In this document: positions 1 to 11,318 of the stretch, one piece after another
Layout: each line of letters starts with the position of its first letter
Numbering within the stretch: position 1 is the first letter of the stretch
Assembly: GCA_015832175.1 (NCBI GenBank)
Contig: WJXW01000001.1
Coordinates: forward strand, 2,666,001 to 2,730,000
Length of the DNA stretch: 64,000 nt
Direction of reading: 5' to 3'
Source: Paraphaeosphaeria minitans
Taxonomy: Eukaryota; Ascomycota; Dothideomycetes; Pleosporales; Didymosphaeriaceae
Notes under the pieces: model-generated
The model's input: only the letters and a program-made list of their open reading frames with translations
Databases searched by the model: none
What the model was told of the DNA's origin: nothing
Translations under genes and position numbers: made by a program

Positions 1-3000
1 TTATGGCTCGGGACCAGCAACGAATTGTCCGGAATATGCAGCTTACGCACCAAGCTAAAACGAGGAAGAGATATGGCACGAAGGATCTCTTTGCGAAGTT
101 CGGATTCAACCAGGGCGTAGAAGATGCCGAATCGGCGGGTCTTCCAACACCAGAGACCAGGTTGGTGCCTACAACTTCAGATGCTGAAGCTGCTCTATCT
201 CGCAACACGCCACCCACGAGCCCACCGAATTATGAAGAGGCGCCAGAGAAGGATGACAGGCCACATTTGAGTGGGGCTGCAGATCCATTCCAGAAGGGTC
301 CATCTCCAGGACCGACGACGGTCGACAAAGGCAAAGGCCGCGCGCCTGAATTCCAGCACCTTCCTCCCAATCAAATGATGCAGCTGTCGCAACCGGTGAT
401 TGTGCAGAAATCCCCCATAGAGCCTGAACAACCCGGCCCAGAAATCATGGTGGATCTCGACGACTCAGATGATGAGCCTGAGGTTATAAAACCAAAGAGC
501 CGCTTCCCAGTTTTCGATAACCTTCCAGCGCGAAAGGACCGAGAGAGCTCGTCCCTACTGCACCTTCGGCATCTTGCCCAGCTCACCTCGCCTGGTAAGA
601 GGGGTGCTAAAGGGAAGAAGACCATGAACATGGTTCAACTGCAAGGGTCCCTCTTCCAGAAGGCTCGCCAGCAAGCACAAGCGGAGCGACAGGAGAAGAT
701 TGAGATGCTCAGGGCCAAGGGTATCATCGTTGAGACCGAAGAAGAGAAAGAGAAGCGCCAGATGGAGATCGAAGACCTGGTTGCGCAGTTTGAGAAGGAG
801 AAAGAAAATGACCTCAAACTGGCCAAGCGAGAGCGAGAGATGGCAAAGAAGAATGGGGAGTTTGGGGACGGCTTAGCCTCAAGCGACGAGGAAGAAGATG
901 AGGACTATGTAGCAAGTGGGGATGAAGACGACGTCGCCGACAATCTGAACTATGCCGATGAGGTCGAACTCGAGCTTTCCGGTTCAGAAGACGAGGAAGC
1001 GGATGACGAGCATGAGCTTGACGAAGATGAAGATGATGAAGAGATGCTGGAAGTACCAGATGCAAACGCTCTGATCGACACAATGGCGGGTGAAGACGAG
1101 GAGGAGGAACCAGCCAATGATGTGCCAGAAGACCGTGAAGACGACGATATGCTGGATGCGGAGCCTGAAGCAATTGTGCGCAGGGCCCCTGCCAAACGCA
1201 TCCGGAGGGTTGTCGTCGATGATGACGATGACGAGGAGAGCATAGCTCAGTTCAACGGATCTCCAACACAAGTCGCTACCCAAGATGAGACCATGGCTGC
1301 GTTTGGTTTTGGAGCTAGAGCACCGACAATAGGGCTTACTCAGGCCTTTGCTGGCACCATGGCCATCTTGGAGTCAGGCTCCCAAGCTGATCGACCACTA
1401 CTGCAGGAACTTGAACAGGACTCTATCGACTTCCTTCGCACTCTGCCTGACAGCCAGCCGGGCTTCAGCCAAAGAAACGATTTCTTTGTACCCAACAGCC
1501 AGTCTGCGCTTTCTCAGCAGGACACTCAGGACGGCTCTGTTCCTCTAATGAACCTGGGCATTAGCCAACTGTTGGAGGAGACCGCCATTTACTCCAATAC
1601 GCAGGCCTCAGAAGTCCCAGAACCCACTCAAGATGCCGGATTCTTGATCTCTCGCTCACCCGCTGGTCTCATGCCGTCTACTGTCGATACCGTCATGCTC
1701 CCGGTACCAGAGTCTCCCATCGCACAACGCAAGGGCAAGCTTAGCAGGAGGCGTGCAGAGGCTCCATTGGTACTATCGGATGTAGATGATGAAAACGTCT
1801 TTTCGGCGTCCGAAGCCGAAGCTGATGCAGGTAGACCGACAAGTGAAGATGCCTTCAGCTTCCTCAAGAAGGCAGCCAAGCAACAGGAAAAGATCGACAC
1901 TTTCAACAAGAAGACCAGTGCAGCTAGAGAGCATCTCGACGAGCAAGCCTACGAATCCGACGATGAGTACAAAGGCATCGGAGGCGCGAGTGATGAGGAC
2001 AGCGGAGAAGAGGACGCCGATCTTGCCGAGATGATAGATACGAGCGATGTAAAGGTCGACGAACGGAAAATTGCCGCCCTGTTTGCGTAAGTCTCCAACA
2101 AATACACGGTCTCTGCTCTACTAACACTGCACAGCGACAAAGCACGCAAAGACCACGACGCGAGCATAGCCAAGATCTACAAGGACCTCCAGACTGGTGC
2201 TTTCCGTAAGCGAGGTGTCGGCGATGCCTTCGATATGTCCGATTCCGAAGACGAGATGGAGATGCGCAGGCGAAAGAAGCAGCGGGAGTTTGACCAGATG
2301 TTCCGCGCGCTCAAGCAGGATGAGGCAGTTGGGAAGATGGCTGAGAACCCCAAGCGCAAAGCTTTCTTCGCCACGATCATGGACCACTCCGATGACTCTG
2401 ATATCGAGTTCCTAGACCACCCAGAAGAGCCAGCAGCCAACTCAGCGTCCCAGTCTGACGAAGAGAAGCAAGAGAAACAAGAAACGCAAGTCTCCATTCC
2501 CGACTCACAAACCATCGATGCACTTCCCAGCCCACTCAAGCGCAAATCTCCCCCCGCAGATTCCCAGGAGAAGGAGAACCGCCCGCCTTCCCACCTACTC
2601 AGGACGGCCGCAGCAGACGGCATGACACGCCGGCCCATCTCCGCAGCCGACATCAAAGACTCCGTCGCCGAGCTCCTCGACGACCCACGTGACGTCGCCC
2701 CCGACTCGCAATACATCTCCCTCTCCGACTCGGAAGACGACTCGTCCGCAACCTCCATCGTCCGCGCCGTGCGTGTCGTCACAAACCGCCTCTCCCGCAC
2801 CACCTCCCTCACCACGGAGACCTCCACCACGTCCAACATGGCGTTCCAGGCGCCCTCAGCCGCCGGCGCGAGCGGCTTCCGCGTGCCGTCGCTGATTCGC
2901 AGGGCGACTAGTAATCTCTCTGTGGCATCTGAGCGGTCGACGTCGTCGGCAGGACGGAGCAGTGAAGGAAATGTGAGGATGGGTGGGACGGGGCGGAGTA

Positions 3001-3146
3001 ATATCCATGCGCAGGCTAGGGAGGCGGAGAGGAGGGCCGTGCTGGATAAGGTGGAGGTGAAGAGGAAAGAGGCGTTGAAGAAGAAGGTGGGGCTGGCGAG
3101 GGGGAAGAGGAGCGTGTTGAGTCGGCTGGGTGGAGGGTTTGAGTAG
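1..3146 (+). CDS. MRC1: Mrc1/claspin-like replication checkpoint mediator (5' partial)
   Basis: Exons run from the window edge to 2086 and from 2135 to 3146. The intron 2087..2134 has a GTAAGT donor, CTAAC branch and CAG acceptor, and joins GC|C in frame. About 1,030 residues are visible; the true start lies upstream, so the first Met at base 3 is probably internal. The visible protein opens with a basic stretch ending in KDLFAKFGF, carries a charged helix (KARQQAQAERQEKIEMLRAKG), long acidic runs, and many SQ/TQ sites (PTQVATQ, NSQSALSQQDTQ, EPTQDAG) as expected for Mec1/ATR phosphorylation. After the intron comes a conserved block around FRKRGVGDAFDMSDSEDE. Family role: couples the replicative helicase and polymerase at forks and relays checkpoint signals to Rad53/Chk1. 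The identification rests on overall architecture and these blocks. Confidence 0.85.
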
Positions 3147-3163
3147 GATGGTTTAGGGTTCGC

Positions 3164-3222
3164 AGTTGGGTTTGGAGTTGGGTTTGGAGTTGAGTTTGGA
3201 GCTGGGTTTGGAGTTGGAGTTC
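3164..3222. repeat. 12-bp minisatellite just after MRC1
   Basis: Four tandem units close to AGTTGGGTTTGG (units 1 and 2 identical, 3 and 4 with one change each) followed by a degenerate fifth. It starts 18 bp after the MRC1 stop codon, so it probably lies in the 3' UTR. The rest of 3147..3536 shows nothing else. Confidence 0.8.
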
Positions 3223-3536
3223 GGCGGTTGGGATAGGGTACTCCACGGCGTTTCGTGAGCGTTCAGTATTCTAGCATGCGAGAACGCGATTCTTTCCCGA
3301 GTGATCCAATCTTTTGTGTCAGCCACCGTGGTCTCCACACGTGGCATTGAAATTGAAGTGAACTCCTTGCCAACTACTTGAAGTTGACGATACAGTTAAA
3401 GTACATATACAAGCCCATCGAAATGGTCATCAAGAATTTAAAAGCGTTTCGATCGTCCTGGATTAATCAGGGAACAGTGGTGTGGTTCCGTCCAAATATC
3501 GTACACCATCTCGCCATTCAAATACACGTCCTACCC

Positions 3537-4361
3537 TTAGACTCTCTCGCTAATCCAAATCGCCGTCCGACATCCCCCTCTTATAATATTCGTCAACAGC
3601 TCGTAGGGCTTCGCCTCTTTGCTATCATTCTCGACGGCATGGTCCAAATGCTCGAGCTCCTCGTCCCGTATCCGCCTCAGCTCCCCAATCAGCACCGTCA
3701 ACTCGTCGCCCAGCGTCTCGCCCCGAGCGTCGAGCTTGTCGGCCCAGTCCAGCAGCACGCGCACCTGCTCGTTGTAGTGGGTCCCGATCTCCGTCTCGAC
3801 GGCCTCGGTGCAGGCCATGGCGGCCTCCTTGCCGATGACGGCGGTGCCCCAGCCGAGGACGGTGGCGGCGGCGTGCCAGACGGGGTACATGGCGGTGGGG
3901 CGGACGCGGTGCTTTGCGAGTATCGAGTTGAAGTAGCGGAAGTGGCCGACTTCTTGGTCGTGCATGTGCTTCATGAGGCTCTTTAGGTGCGGATGTGCGC
4001 GGAGGAGAGGTGGAGTTTGCGCCGCGTAGATGAGGACTGCGGCGAGCTCGCCGGCCTGGTTCACGCGCAGCGCCGAGTCGAGGAAGTCGTGCTGCTCCTG
4101 CGAGAGCGGTTTTATGGGGCTGCTGGCGGCGGTGTTGTGCGGGGTGGTGAGGTCGGAGTATCCGGCATGGTCTTGTGGTATTGCGGCTGCGACGGAGCGC
4201 TTCTTTGGAGAGAACTGGACGGAATTTGCGCGCGTGGAGTGAATTCGCCGTCTGGGGCGGGCAATGCTGCAGGGCACGATGAAGTCGGCGACGGGGTGTT
4301 GGATGCTGCGGGCAGCGGCGCAGGCCAATGAACGCGTGGGAAGGAGCGCAGACGCCATCAT
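3537..4361 (-). CDS. COQ7: 5-demethoxyubiquinone hydroxylase (Coq7/Cat5), mitochondrial
   Basis: A single exon of 274 aa. The first ~60 residues are rich in Arg, Ser and Ala with few acids, a plausible mitochondrial presequence. The di-iron ligand motifs of the family are all visible: VNQAGE near residue 100, MHDQEVGHFRYF near 137, an EAVETEIG.HYNEQ block, and RDEELEHLDHA near 237 (ExxH pairs). The C-terminus ISERV is close to the usual ISER(I/V/L). Family role: hydroxylates demethoxyubiquinone in the penultimate step of ubiquinone synthesis at the inner mitochondrial membrane. Two adjacent ATGs open the frame. It is divergent from RTF1. COQ5 of the same pathway lies 24 kb away at 28.7 kb. 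Confidence 0.95.
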   Translation of the reverse strand: MMASALLPTRSLACAAARSIQHPVADFIVPCSIARPRRRIHSTRANSVQFSPKKRSVAAAIPQDHAGYSDLTTPHNTAASSPIKPLSQEQHDFLDSALRVNQAGELAAVLIYAAQTPPLLRAHPHLKSLMKHMHDQEVGHFRYFNSILAKHRVRPTAMYPVWHAAATVLGWGTAVIGKEAAMACTEAVETEIGTHYNEQVRVLLDWADKLDARGETLGDELTVLIGELRRIRDEELEHLDHAVENDSKEAKPYELLTNIIRGGCRTAIWISERV

Positions 4362-4702
4362 GGTGTCTTTTCAAGCGTGCATCAAAGTGAAGGCAGGCGG
4401 CAGCGCGGACATCGATGTGACTATTATCCTTATAATTAGAGGAATCGAAGAGGCGACGACCAGAAAAGTGACACACGGGCGCGACGGGCGCGCCAGTCAC
4501 GTCAGTGTCACGAGAAAGGGCCCGAGTGCCAATCCCAGCGCTTTGCGGCTGGGCCACGGCGTCTTTCTTTAAACTGACATCCATTCCCACCCCCTCGTCG
4601 CCAGCCCTCTTCCCCTCCCTCCAGCTTCACCTGTCGACCGCCCACGCTTGCCGCATCACATATACCACATCCGCTTGTTTGATTGCCGGCACCGCACTCA
4701 CC
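4362..4702. promoter_or_regulatory. Shared COQ7/RTF1 divergent promoter region
   Basis: The 341 bp between the two start codons serve both genes. Visible content: a pyrimidine-rich stretch (4586-4630) close to RTF1, typical of fungal housekeeping promoters, and no clear TATA box near RTF1. A TATAATTAGA-like stretch at 4431-4440 lies about 70 bp above the COQ7 start. Extent is inferred from gene spacing only. Confidence 0.5.
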
Positions 4703-6406
4703 ATGTCTGACGATTTCGACGACGAGCTCCTTGCCCTCGCTGGCGGCGACGACGAGGTCGACATCGAGGAAGGCGAAGCGTGAGTCTCCCTTTCACTTGC
4801 GCTACCTTGCCGCATCTCGACCTGTTTCTTGCCTCTTTGCTGCTCGTTGCGGCGCCTCCGACTGCACCTCGTCGCGCCCCTCTCCTTTCTTTCAACCTTC
4901 CAACATGTCATTAACGCCACCCACAGCTCGTCAGTGGCCGCCTCATCGCCCAACTCGCTCGGGTCCGGTGACATGGACGAGTCGGACTCAGACCGCGATG
5001 ACGAACCCCCCGCGCGCGACTCGGCCGTGCTGTACCCGCTTGAAGGCCAGTTCATCGACCTGAGAGACAAGCAGAGAATCATGAGCATGTCCCAGCTCGA
5101 GCGCGAGGAGATCCTGGGTCAGCGAGCCGAGGAGATCAGCAGGACCAACTTCCAGGCTGAGCTGCAGAAGCGCGCCGCCATGAACAACAAGAAGCGGAAG
5201 GCTGACTCGGAAGAGCCCGACCATTCTCGCAAGAGCAGCAGGCAGGTGAAGCCGAAGAGGAACGCCGCACTCGATGCATACACAGCCGCCCGTGAGCAGA
5301 AGGGCCAGCAACGCCAGCGCGCAGACGACAGCCGCAATGACCGTCGGAGGTCGGATTCTCCTGGCAGAGACGGTGGCTCAGATGTCGATGCCGAGGGCGA
5401 GGAGGATGTCGACTGGGACAATGAGCGCAAGCCCGCTGTCCGCGAGGATCTTCCCGTCACTCTAAGGCATGTCGAATCTATTCGCATCGGGCGAGGCTTC
5501 TTTTCCAAGGTCTGTTTCTGGCCCGGCTTCGACCAGGCCATGAACGGCGCCTTTGGTCGCATAGGCATCGGTCAAGACAAGGGCAGGACTATTTACAGAA
5601 TGGCACAGTTCAAGGGTATGTTCTACCAATTGAGGTCCAAATCACCAGCTAACCCCTATCCAGGCTTCCAAGCAGGCAAGCCTTATGTCTTCGACGGCAA
5701 AGACGGCCAGCGCATCGCAACAGACCAATACGTTATCTGCAAGCACGGCTCAACCCAGAAAGAGTACCCCTTCCAATACCTCTCCAACCAGCGCTTCACC
5801 GACGCGGATTTCGACGCCTACCGCCACGCCCTCTCAGAAGCCGGCGCAACACTCCCTACGCAATCCTACGTCACCCGCAAAATTGACGAGATCAAGGCCT
5901 TCGACAACCGCTTCTGGACCGATGACGACATCAACGCCCGCATCCAGAAGTCGAACAAGTATGCGCAAATGCTTCACCGCGACCGTGGGGAGGAGGCCGC
6001 GCCAAGAATCCCAACGCAGTCAGAGGCTGCGGCCAACCGCCTCGCCGAGCTCAACCGCAAGAACCGCGAGGCCGAGCGCGAGCGCATCCGCGTGCTGCAG
6101 CTCGAAGAACGCAAGGAGAAAATGAAGGCGAGGAAGCGGGCCGAGGACGACGCGCGACGGAAGAAGGCCGAAGAAGAGAAGCGGAAGGTAGAAGAGGAGC
6201 GGAAAAATCTTCTCTCCGTTGACGACCTGTTTGACGGGGGCAGCTCGAGGGCGAGTAGCGTCGCGAAAGAAGGGACACCGAAGCCCGAGGGCGAGGCCAA
6301 GAAGAAGGAGAAGAGCGAGCGCAAGGGGCTACCGACATTTAGAAAGCCGAAGATGGACGACGATATCATTGCGTCCATGGATATCGGGCTTGATATCGAA
6401 ATCTGA
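4703..6406 (+). CDS. RTF1: Paf1 complex subunit Rtf1 (Plus3 domain)
   Basis: Three exons: 4703..4779, 4927..5615, 5664..6406, giving 502 aa. Intron 1 (GTGAGT...CAG) separates the acidic opening MSDDFDDELLALAGGDDEVD from the rest. Intron 2 is only 48 nt (GTATGT, branch GCTAAC, CAG) and is in frame without a stop, so it is easily read through. Residues ~190-330 form the Plus3 domain (LRHVESIRIGRGFFSKVCFW ... YVICKHG); the C-terminal third is a highly charged coiled coil ending in a conserved-looking DDDIIASMDIGLDIEI. Family role: histone modification (H2B ubiquitination) and Spt5 binding during RNA polymerase II elongation in the nucleus. Confidence 0.92.
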
Positions 6407-6827
6407 GGGAATCTTTCTACATTGTGATTTACAAAGCTTAACCTTCGTCTTCTCTGGAGCTTTTTTGGTTGCTCGGACGGTCATGCGAGCGGCGGACAAA
6501 TTGAATGTGCCGTATTGTTGACTTGGCCATATCGAGGGCACGTAGCATGGCGTTTTTGGCACGGCGCGACGGGCTTTAGGCATTTGGGAACTTTTCACAC
6601 ACAAGACCATGCTACATCGTAGAATCACTAATGCCTCGCTTGATCGCGAGGCTCAACCTTACGAAAACACCCCAGACCTTCAGGCAACACATGCTTTACT
6701 TTTCGCATCAGAGATAATGAGACCGTAGATTTTGATTTTGCTACCACGATTGCGAGGTCACGATGCTTTCCAACTCGTGCACCTCCCCTTCCAGACAACT
6801 GCTGTTATGAACACACCCGCAGCCCCT
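6407..6827. other. Convergent 3' region between RTF1 and OSH3-like gene
   Basis: 421 bp between two stop codons facing each other. No gene, repeat or conserved structure seen; both 3' UTRs and terminators must lie here. Confidence 0.5.
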
Positions 6828-9800
6828 CTACAGCTGGAACACATCCGTGACGCCCTCCCAATCCCCGCGCTCACGGCACTCCCAGTAGCCCTCCTTCCCA
6901 GACTTGAGCCGCCACACCTCCTCACCGCCCAACGCGCTCTCCACCTCGGGTCCGCCCTGGACAAACCATTTCGGCGTCCACTCCTCCCCATGCTCCTCCA
7001 TGACGCGCCTCCTCGCGCGCTGCCGCTCTTCCAGACGCGCTTTAACCCCCTCCGCAGAATCCATGTCCTGGTTTTCCGCCGCGCGCTGGTCGGGCCGGAG
7101 CCTTGAGTCCGTCGGCGGAAGGTGGTCTTTCTCGAGCGGGCTGATCTCATTCAGACTCGCCGCCCATGTGGTGAATCCGTAGTGTTTCTCGGGCTTGTCG
7201 ACGAGCGCGCCGACCTTCCACACCGTCTTGCCTGTGGGCGTGAGCACTAGGTCGCTTGTCCACGTGCCCTGCGCGCCGGCGGTGAGCGGGTGGCCCGCGT
7301 TGTCGAATGTCTCGACGGTGACGTCCTCGGAGCGGCCGGCGAACATGCCGCCTGCTTTGAATGTGCAGACGGCCTTTGCGCCAGTCGTCTCGCAGAGGAC
7401 CGTCATGGTGCCTGTGGGCTCGATATATTTCTCACCCGCGATGACGTTGCGGAGAAAGCTGCTTGCAATGGTCCAGCTGTAGTGCTCGCCTGCGTCGTGC
7501 AAGAAGACTCTCGCCTTTCCGTCGGTGTTGATCTCAAAGCTTTTGCCCCAGAACTTCTGCACCGAGGTGGGAGCTTGGACAAATGTCCAGTTTGTAGATT
7601 CAGCGTGACATGCCATGCGTACGGGGCGATGGACGACTTTCTCAGCAACGAAACGAAAGCCTTTGTCTTCACGGACGAGCTCGAAGGTCTCGCCTAGCAT
7701 GGGGTTGAAGGGCTTGCGCATGGCACGTTCCTTGACGCGAGCATTGCTGAAGGCGGAAATAGCAAAGGCAGCCATGTATACCAGGCGCTCTCCGGTCTCA
7801 GCCGGGACTTGGGTTGCTGTGTCAAGAAGCTCTGTGTATTCGAGTTGTTCGGCCAGGCGTTGAAGTGCAGATGTAGGCTCGTTAGAGGTAACAGGCATGG
7901 CGATGGTACTAAGATCTTTCCCGACATTCTTTCTGAGGAAGGCTATCAGACTTGGAGGCGTAGTCTTCGAAGTTGGAACACTTTTGCGACGGGGCACAGG
8001 GTCCGACGGGAGTGGAGTCAAGGACTTGGGTTTGTTTGGAAAGATGGATGGCTGAACTTCCAGGGATGCGCGGTTGTCAAAGAAGCCGCCTGCTTCGTTG
8101 TCTGAGGATGATTCGGATCCACCGTCAGAGACGTCATCGTGCGAATGAGCCCCGGAGCTATCGCGACGGATTGTAAGGAGTTGCGAGTGGGCAGTTCCAC
8201 CGTCGGTGGCGTCGAAAAATTCGTCCGCAGATTCTTGCGAGTCTATACTTCGCCTAGAAGACATGGCCGATAAGGGTGCAGGGATTCGTCTTTGTCGGCT
8301 GTCAGAGATCAACGTAGAAAACTCCTTGACCACTGTGTCAAGATCATGTAAAAGCTCCATGCAATGATCGTGAAGGCCCTCTTCATGTGTTGAGTGAGCC
8401 ACACTGATACGGTTGTTTCGTTTCGGAACCGATAAACTCCCACTGGGGGGAAGAGGCGGAACCGGCGGGACAGCGCTCGGTGCAGCAACCCCGGCTTGAA
8501 CAGAGACATTTCTTCTGAATAAGCTCGAAGGGCTATGGCCTCCCGAACTGCTTGCTTTTCGTTTCCAAAATGCCTTCTTGTCGAAGCTCTTGTCGTCCAG
8601 GAAGTAGTCGTTGTTCTCTTCCGACGGACTGGGTGACAAGCTGTCCTGCGGCTGTCTGACTGGAACTGGAGCTGGCGCTGGTGCTGGTGCTGGCGCTTGG
8701 GGGTTTTTTAGATACGTGTCCTGAGCAAGTCTCCGAACCGCGTCTCTTGTGCCTGCAATTCTGCCTACCAGAGTTTCGACTCTAGCCCACTCGCTCTCTT
8801 CTGCTGCGTTTACAACGTGTGGTCCGCTCTTAGAGGAACTATCGGGTATCTGTAGTGTTGGCGAGGCGAGGCCTGCATGTCGCGAAGCTCGATCGAGTGC
8901 GTCCCTCCATGTGTCGAAGTCTTTCGTGTTGTTTGTCCGCAAGTGCCAGATTTCTGCTCCCGAGTCTACTGATATTTCCCGCGTCTCTCCATTCGCGCCA
9001 ATGGCGGCTAGCGAAAGGGGTATTGCACCGCGCAAAGCTGAAGAATGGTCGTTCCGGTAGTAAGAGAGCGTCGAAGACGTGAAGTCGAGCGAAAAGAATC
9101 GCCTGGCGTATCCCTGGTTCCGCTTCCTCCGCTTCTTCTGCAGGACGCCGGTGAGGAACGACGAACTCACCGAGGGAGCGATGGCGTACGAAGACTTGGG
9201 TCGATCAGCGAGCGGCGGATGTGGCAACGACTCGGAAGACTGTGAGGCGGTTGGTCCCAATGCTGGGCTCGACCCTAGGCTAGTCGAGCTTTGCCCACCC
9301 ATGGCCTGGGCATAGTGCATGTGATGTCCTGACTTGGGCGGTGCATTGGTCGGGTATGTCATCAGCACGAAGGTGACCATTTTAGACACGGTCTTGGAAA
9401 AGGTGTTGTCGAAGACCAGACCGTACATGCCACCCTCGTTATCGGGCACATCCCAGATCCCCATGGACACCTTCTCCGCCTCGCATTTCCCGACCCAGTG
9501 GACCTGCTTCAGCCCGATCTTGTCCAGCTTCTCGAAGACGACGGTTTTGTCATTGCGCGAGGTGGACTGGCCACGCACGCGCCCGGAGTGAGTGGGCACT
9601 TCGAGGCCGGGCGTCGGGGGCGGTTCGAAGGTGGAGACGGCGGCGGCGGTGGCGGCGGTGACGGTGGTTGTGTTTCCGGTCGCTGCGCCGGGGTGTTTGT
9701 AGAGACCGAAGTTGATCGACTTCTTGTGCGGCTGTATGCTCCAGGAGATTGTGTGTCCAGCAGACACGTTGACCCAGCGAACGAGGTACGACTAGGCTGG

Positions 9801-9880
9801 CGGTCAGTAGCGGCCTGCGCGCGCCGTGGCAGTCGGGAACTTGCCTTGCTGTGGACTTCGAGCTGCTCCATGCCGGCCAT
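6828..9880 (-). CDS. OSH3: Oxysterol-binding protein, Osh3 type (GOLD-PH-FFAT-ORD)
   Basis: Two exons on the minus strand: 9880..9845 and 9791..6828, 999 aa. The first exon encodes MAGMEQLEVHSK; it joins SYLVRWVNV through a 53-nt intron with a GC donor (AAG|GCAAGT), CTGAC branch and TAG acceptor. Starting at 9767 would use a GTG (Val) and lose 20 conserved residues. Domains: GOLD-like (ISWSIQPHKKSINFG, residues ~1-160); PH (~225-320, LTGVLQKKRRKRNQGYARRF); an Ala-Pro repeat linker; a FFAT motif (EFFDATD, ~540) for ER VAP/Scs2 binding; and a C-terminal sterol/lipid-binding ORD (~640-999). Family role: lipid exchange and PI4P control at ER-plasma membrane contacts. Odd: the usual EQVSHHPP signature reads EKVVHRPV here. 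Confidence 0.93.
9792..9844 (-). other. GC-AG intron of the OSH3-like gene
   Basis: The minus strand reads AAG|GCAAGT at the donor, CTGAC at the branch and CCTAG at the acceptor. Splicing restores EQLEVHSK+SYLVRWVNV, the expected family N-terminus. No GT donor near this spot gives an open frame. Confidence 0.85.
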
Positions 9881-11283
9881 GGCTCCGGTTTGCAACAATG
9901 GCTTGTGCCGGGTGTGGGTGTGGCTCTTTGAAGCTGTTCCCCGCCGTGTCCGCCTGAGAATGCGGGCAGCGGGACAGCAACAAATAATCACTACCTACCT
10001 ACTAAGAAGGGTCCACGTCACAGGCGTTTCAGCGAATGTAATGGTACAGTGGCAATCGAATGTGCATTGCAGTACGACGTTGGCGATGTACCATGTGAGC
10101 ACAAATACCGAGACTGGTCTCGCAGCAATACAACGTCGACGGCCAGGAATCTTGGGAGTGGAATGGCTGTTCGAAGGGCTGGTGTCAGCCTCGGAGGAAG
10201 GAAGCTGCTGCGAGAGCTGCGAAACGAATGCGGTCACCGTCAGTACAGTGCGCGATTGCTCGGGTGATGTCAGCCGTGTGTTTACAGCAGGTTAGGAATG
10301 CCAACGACCTTGCTATTCGTATCCTGCGTATCCGGTTTATTCTCGAGCGCCGCATCGCTCGCCAAGGTGGTCACGTGATGATGCCCGTCAGGTTTCCTGG
10401 CGCCCAAGGACTTAATTACGATTTAGTACAATAATACGAAATCACGGATGACATACTACGAATACCGTAGATACCCAGCTTGTAGACCATGTCTGGACGC
10501 AGACACCGTGCCGGCTGACGACACAACGCTAGTCGAGTCGCTCACTAGGTACAGGAGCTCAGCAATTACCATACCTACCACAGGTAATCCCCACTCTGAC
10601 AATGTTCATTCGACGATGTAGTGGAGCCTGGCCAGCCTATGCGACAATTCAGTGCTGTTGCGTTCGTATTTGATAAAGTGAATCTTACACGGAACAATGC
10701 TGGAGGGACGGCCAGATCTCAAGACTACAGCTGATTCCCCATCACATGACACTGCTGCAGACCAGGCAAAGGCTTCATGAGGTGTGGGGACGATGTTTTG
10801 ACAGCGCCAACTTAGATTGGATTTTGACGCGGTACAAATGGACCATGAAGGGCGGCCTCGGACGACAGCCCTTCTCCAACAACAATAGTTCAGCATTGCG
10901 ACACAGGTGCGAAGACTAAATTGTGCCACGGAGCAATTTCTCCATGTCTCCACCGCGTGCCATCTTCGAGCCTCCGCCTTTCCCATCCCGTCACGGAACG
11001 TGTCCTCCATGCTAGAGCCGCACCCCTCCTCGCTGTCGATCAAGCCCACACAAGCTTTTGGAAATCGTTCTTTGGCCCTTCTACGCAGTATCTCAGTTGC
11101 CTTCGACAATATATTCGCTTCGTCGATACTGGGTTATCACGAGTCTTTTCATCTAAGTTAATCTAATTTACCTGGTTCGCCCGGCATGGATGGTAGACCT
11201 CCGCAATCCTGGCATTTGGATAGTCTGGTACTTCCATATGTCTCCATTTTATACTTAACCCACCTTTATCCTGTCAAAGTCCT
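9881..11283. other. Gene-poor intergenic region
   Basis: 1.4 kb between the divergent OSH3-like and esterase genes. A 167-codon open frame on the minus strand (10606..11109) has no recognisable domain, is Cys/Trp/Arg rich and looks like chance. Nothing else is supported. Confidence 0.45.
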
Positions 11284-11290
11284 TATAAAT
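11284..11290 (+). promoter_or_regulatory. TATA-like box before the esterase gene
   Basis: TATAAAT, 29-35 bp before the ATG at 11319. This is close for a fungal TATA box unless the 5' UTR is very short, so the assignment is tentative. Confidence 0.3.
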
Positions 11291-11318
11291 CCTTTTGTTT
11301 CAAGGTTTTGGTCTCAAA

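Noticed and set aside
3625..4590. 321-codon frame overlapping COQ7 on the same strand
   Set aside because: It is COQ7 read in another frame (Arg/His/Pro-rich shadow), while the COQ7 frame has all family motifs.
9498..10295. 265-codon plus-strand frame across the OSH3-like 5' end
   Set aside because: Overlaps the well-supported minus-strand exon 1, intron and GOLD domain; Gly/Val-rich antisense shadow.
10606..11109. 167-codon open frame on the minus strand
   Set aside because: No domain, odd Cys/Trp/Arg-rich composition, no promoter or intron signals; consistent with chance in GC-rich DNA.
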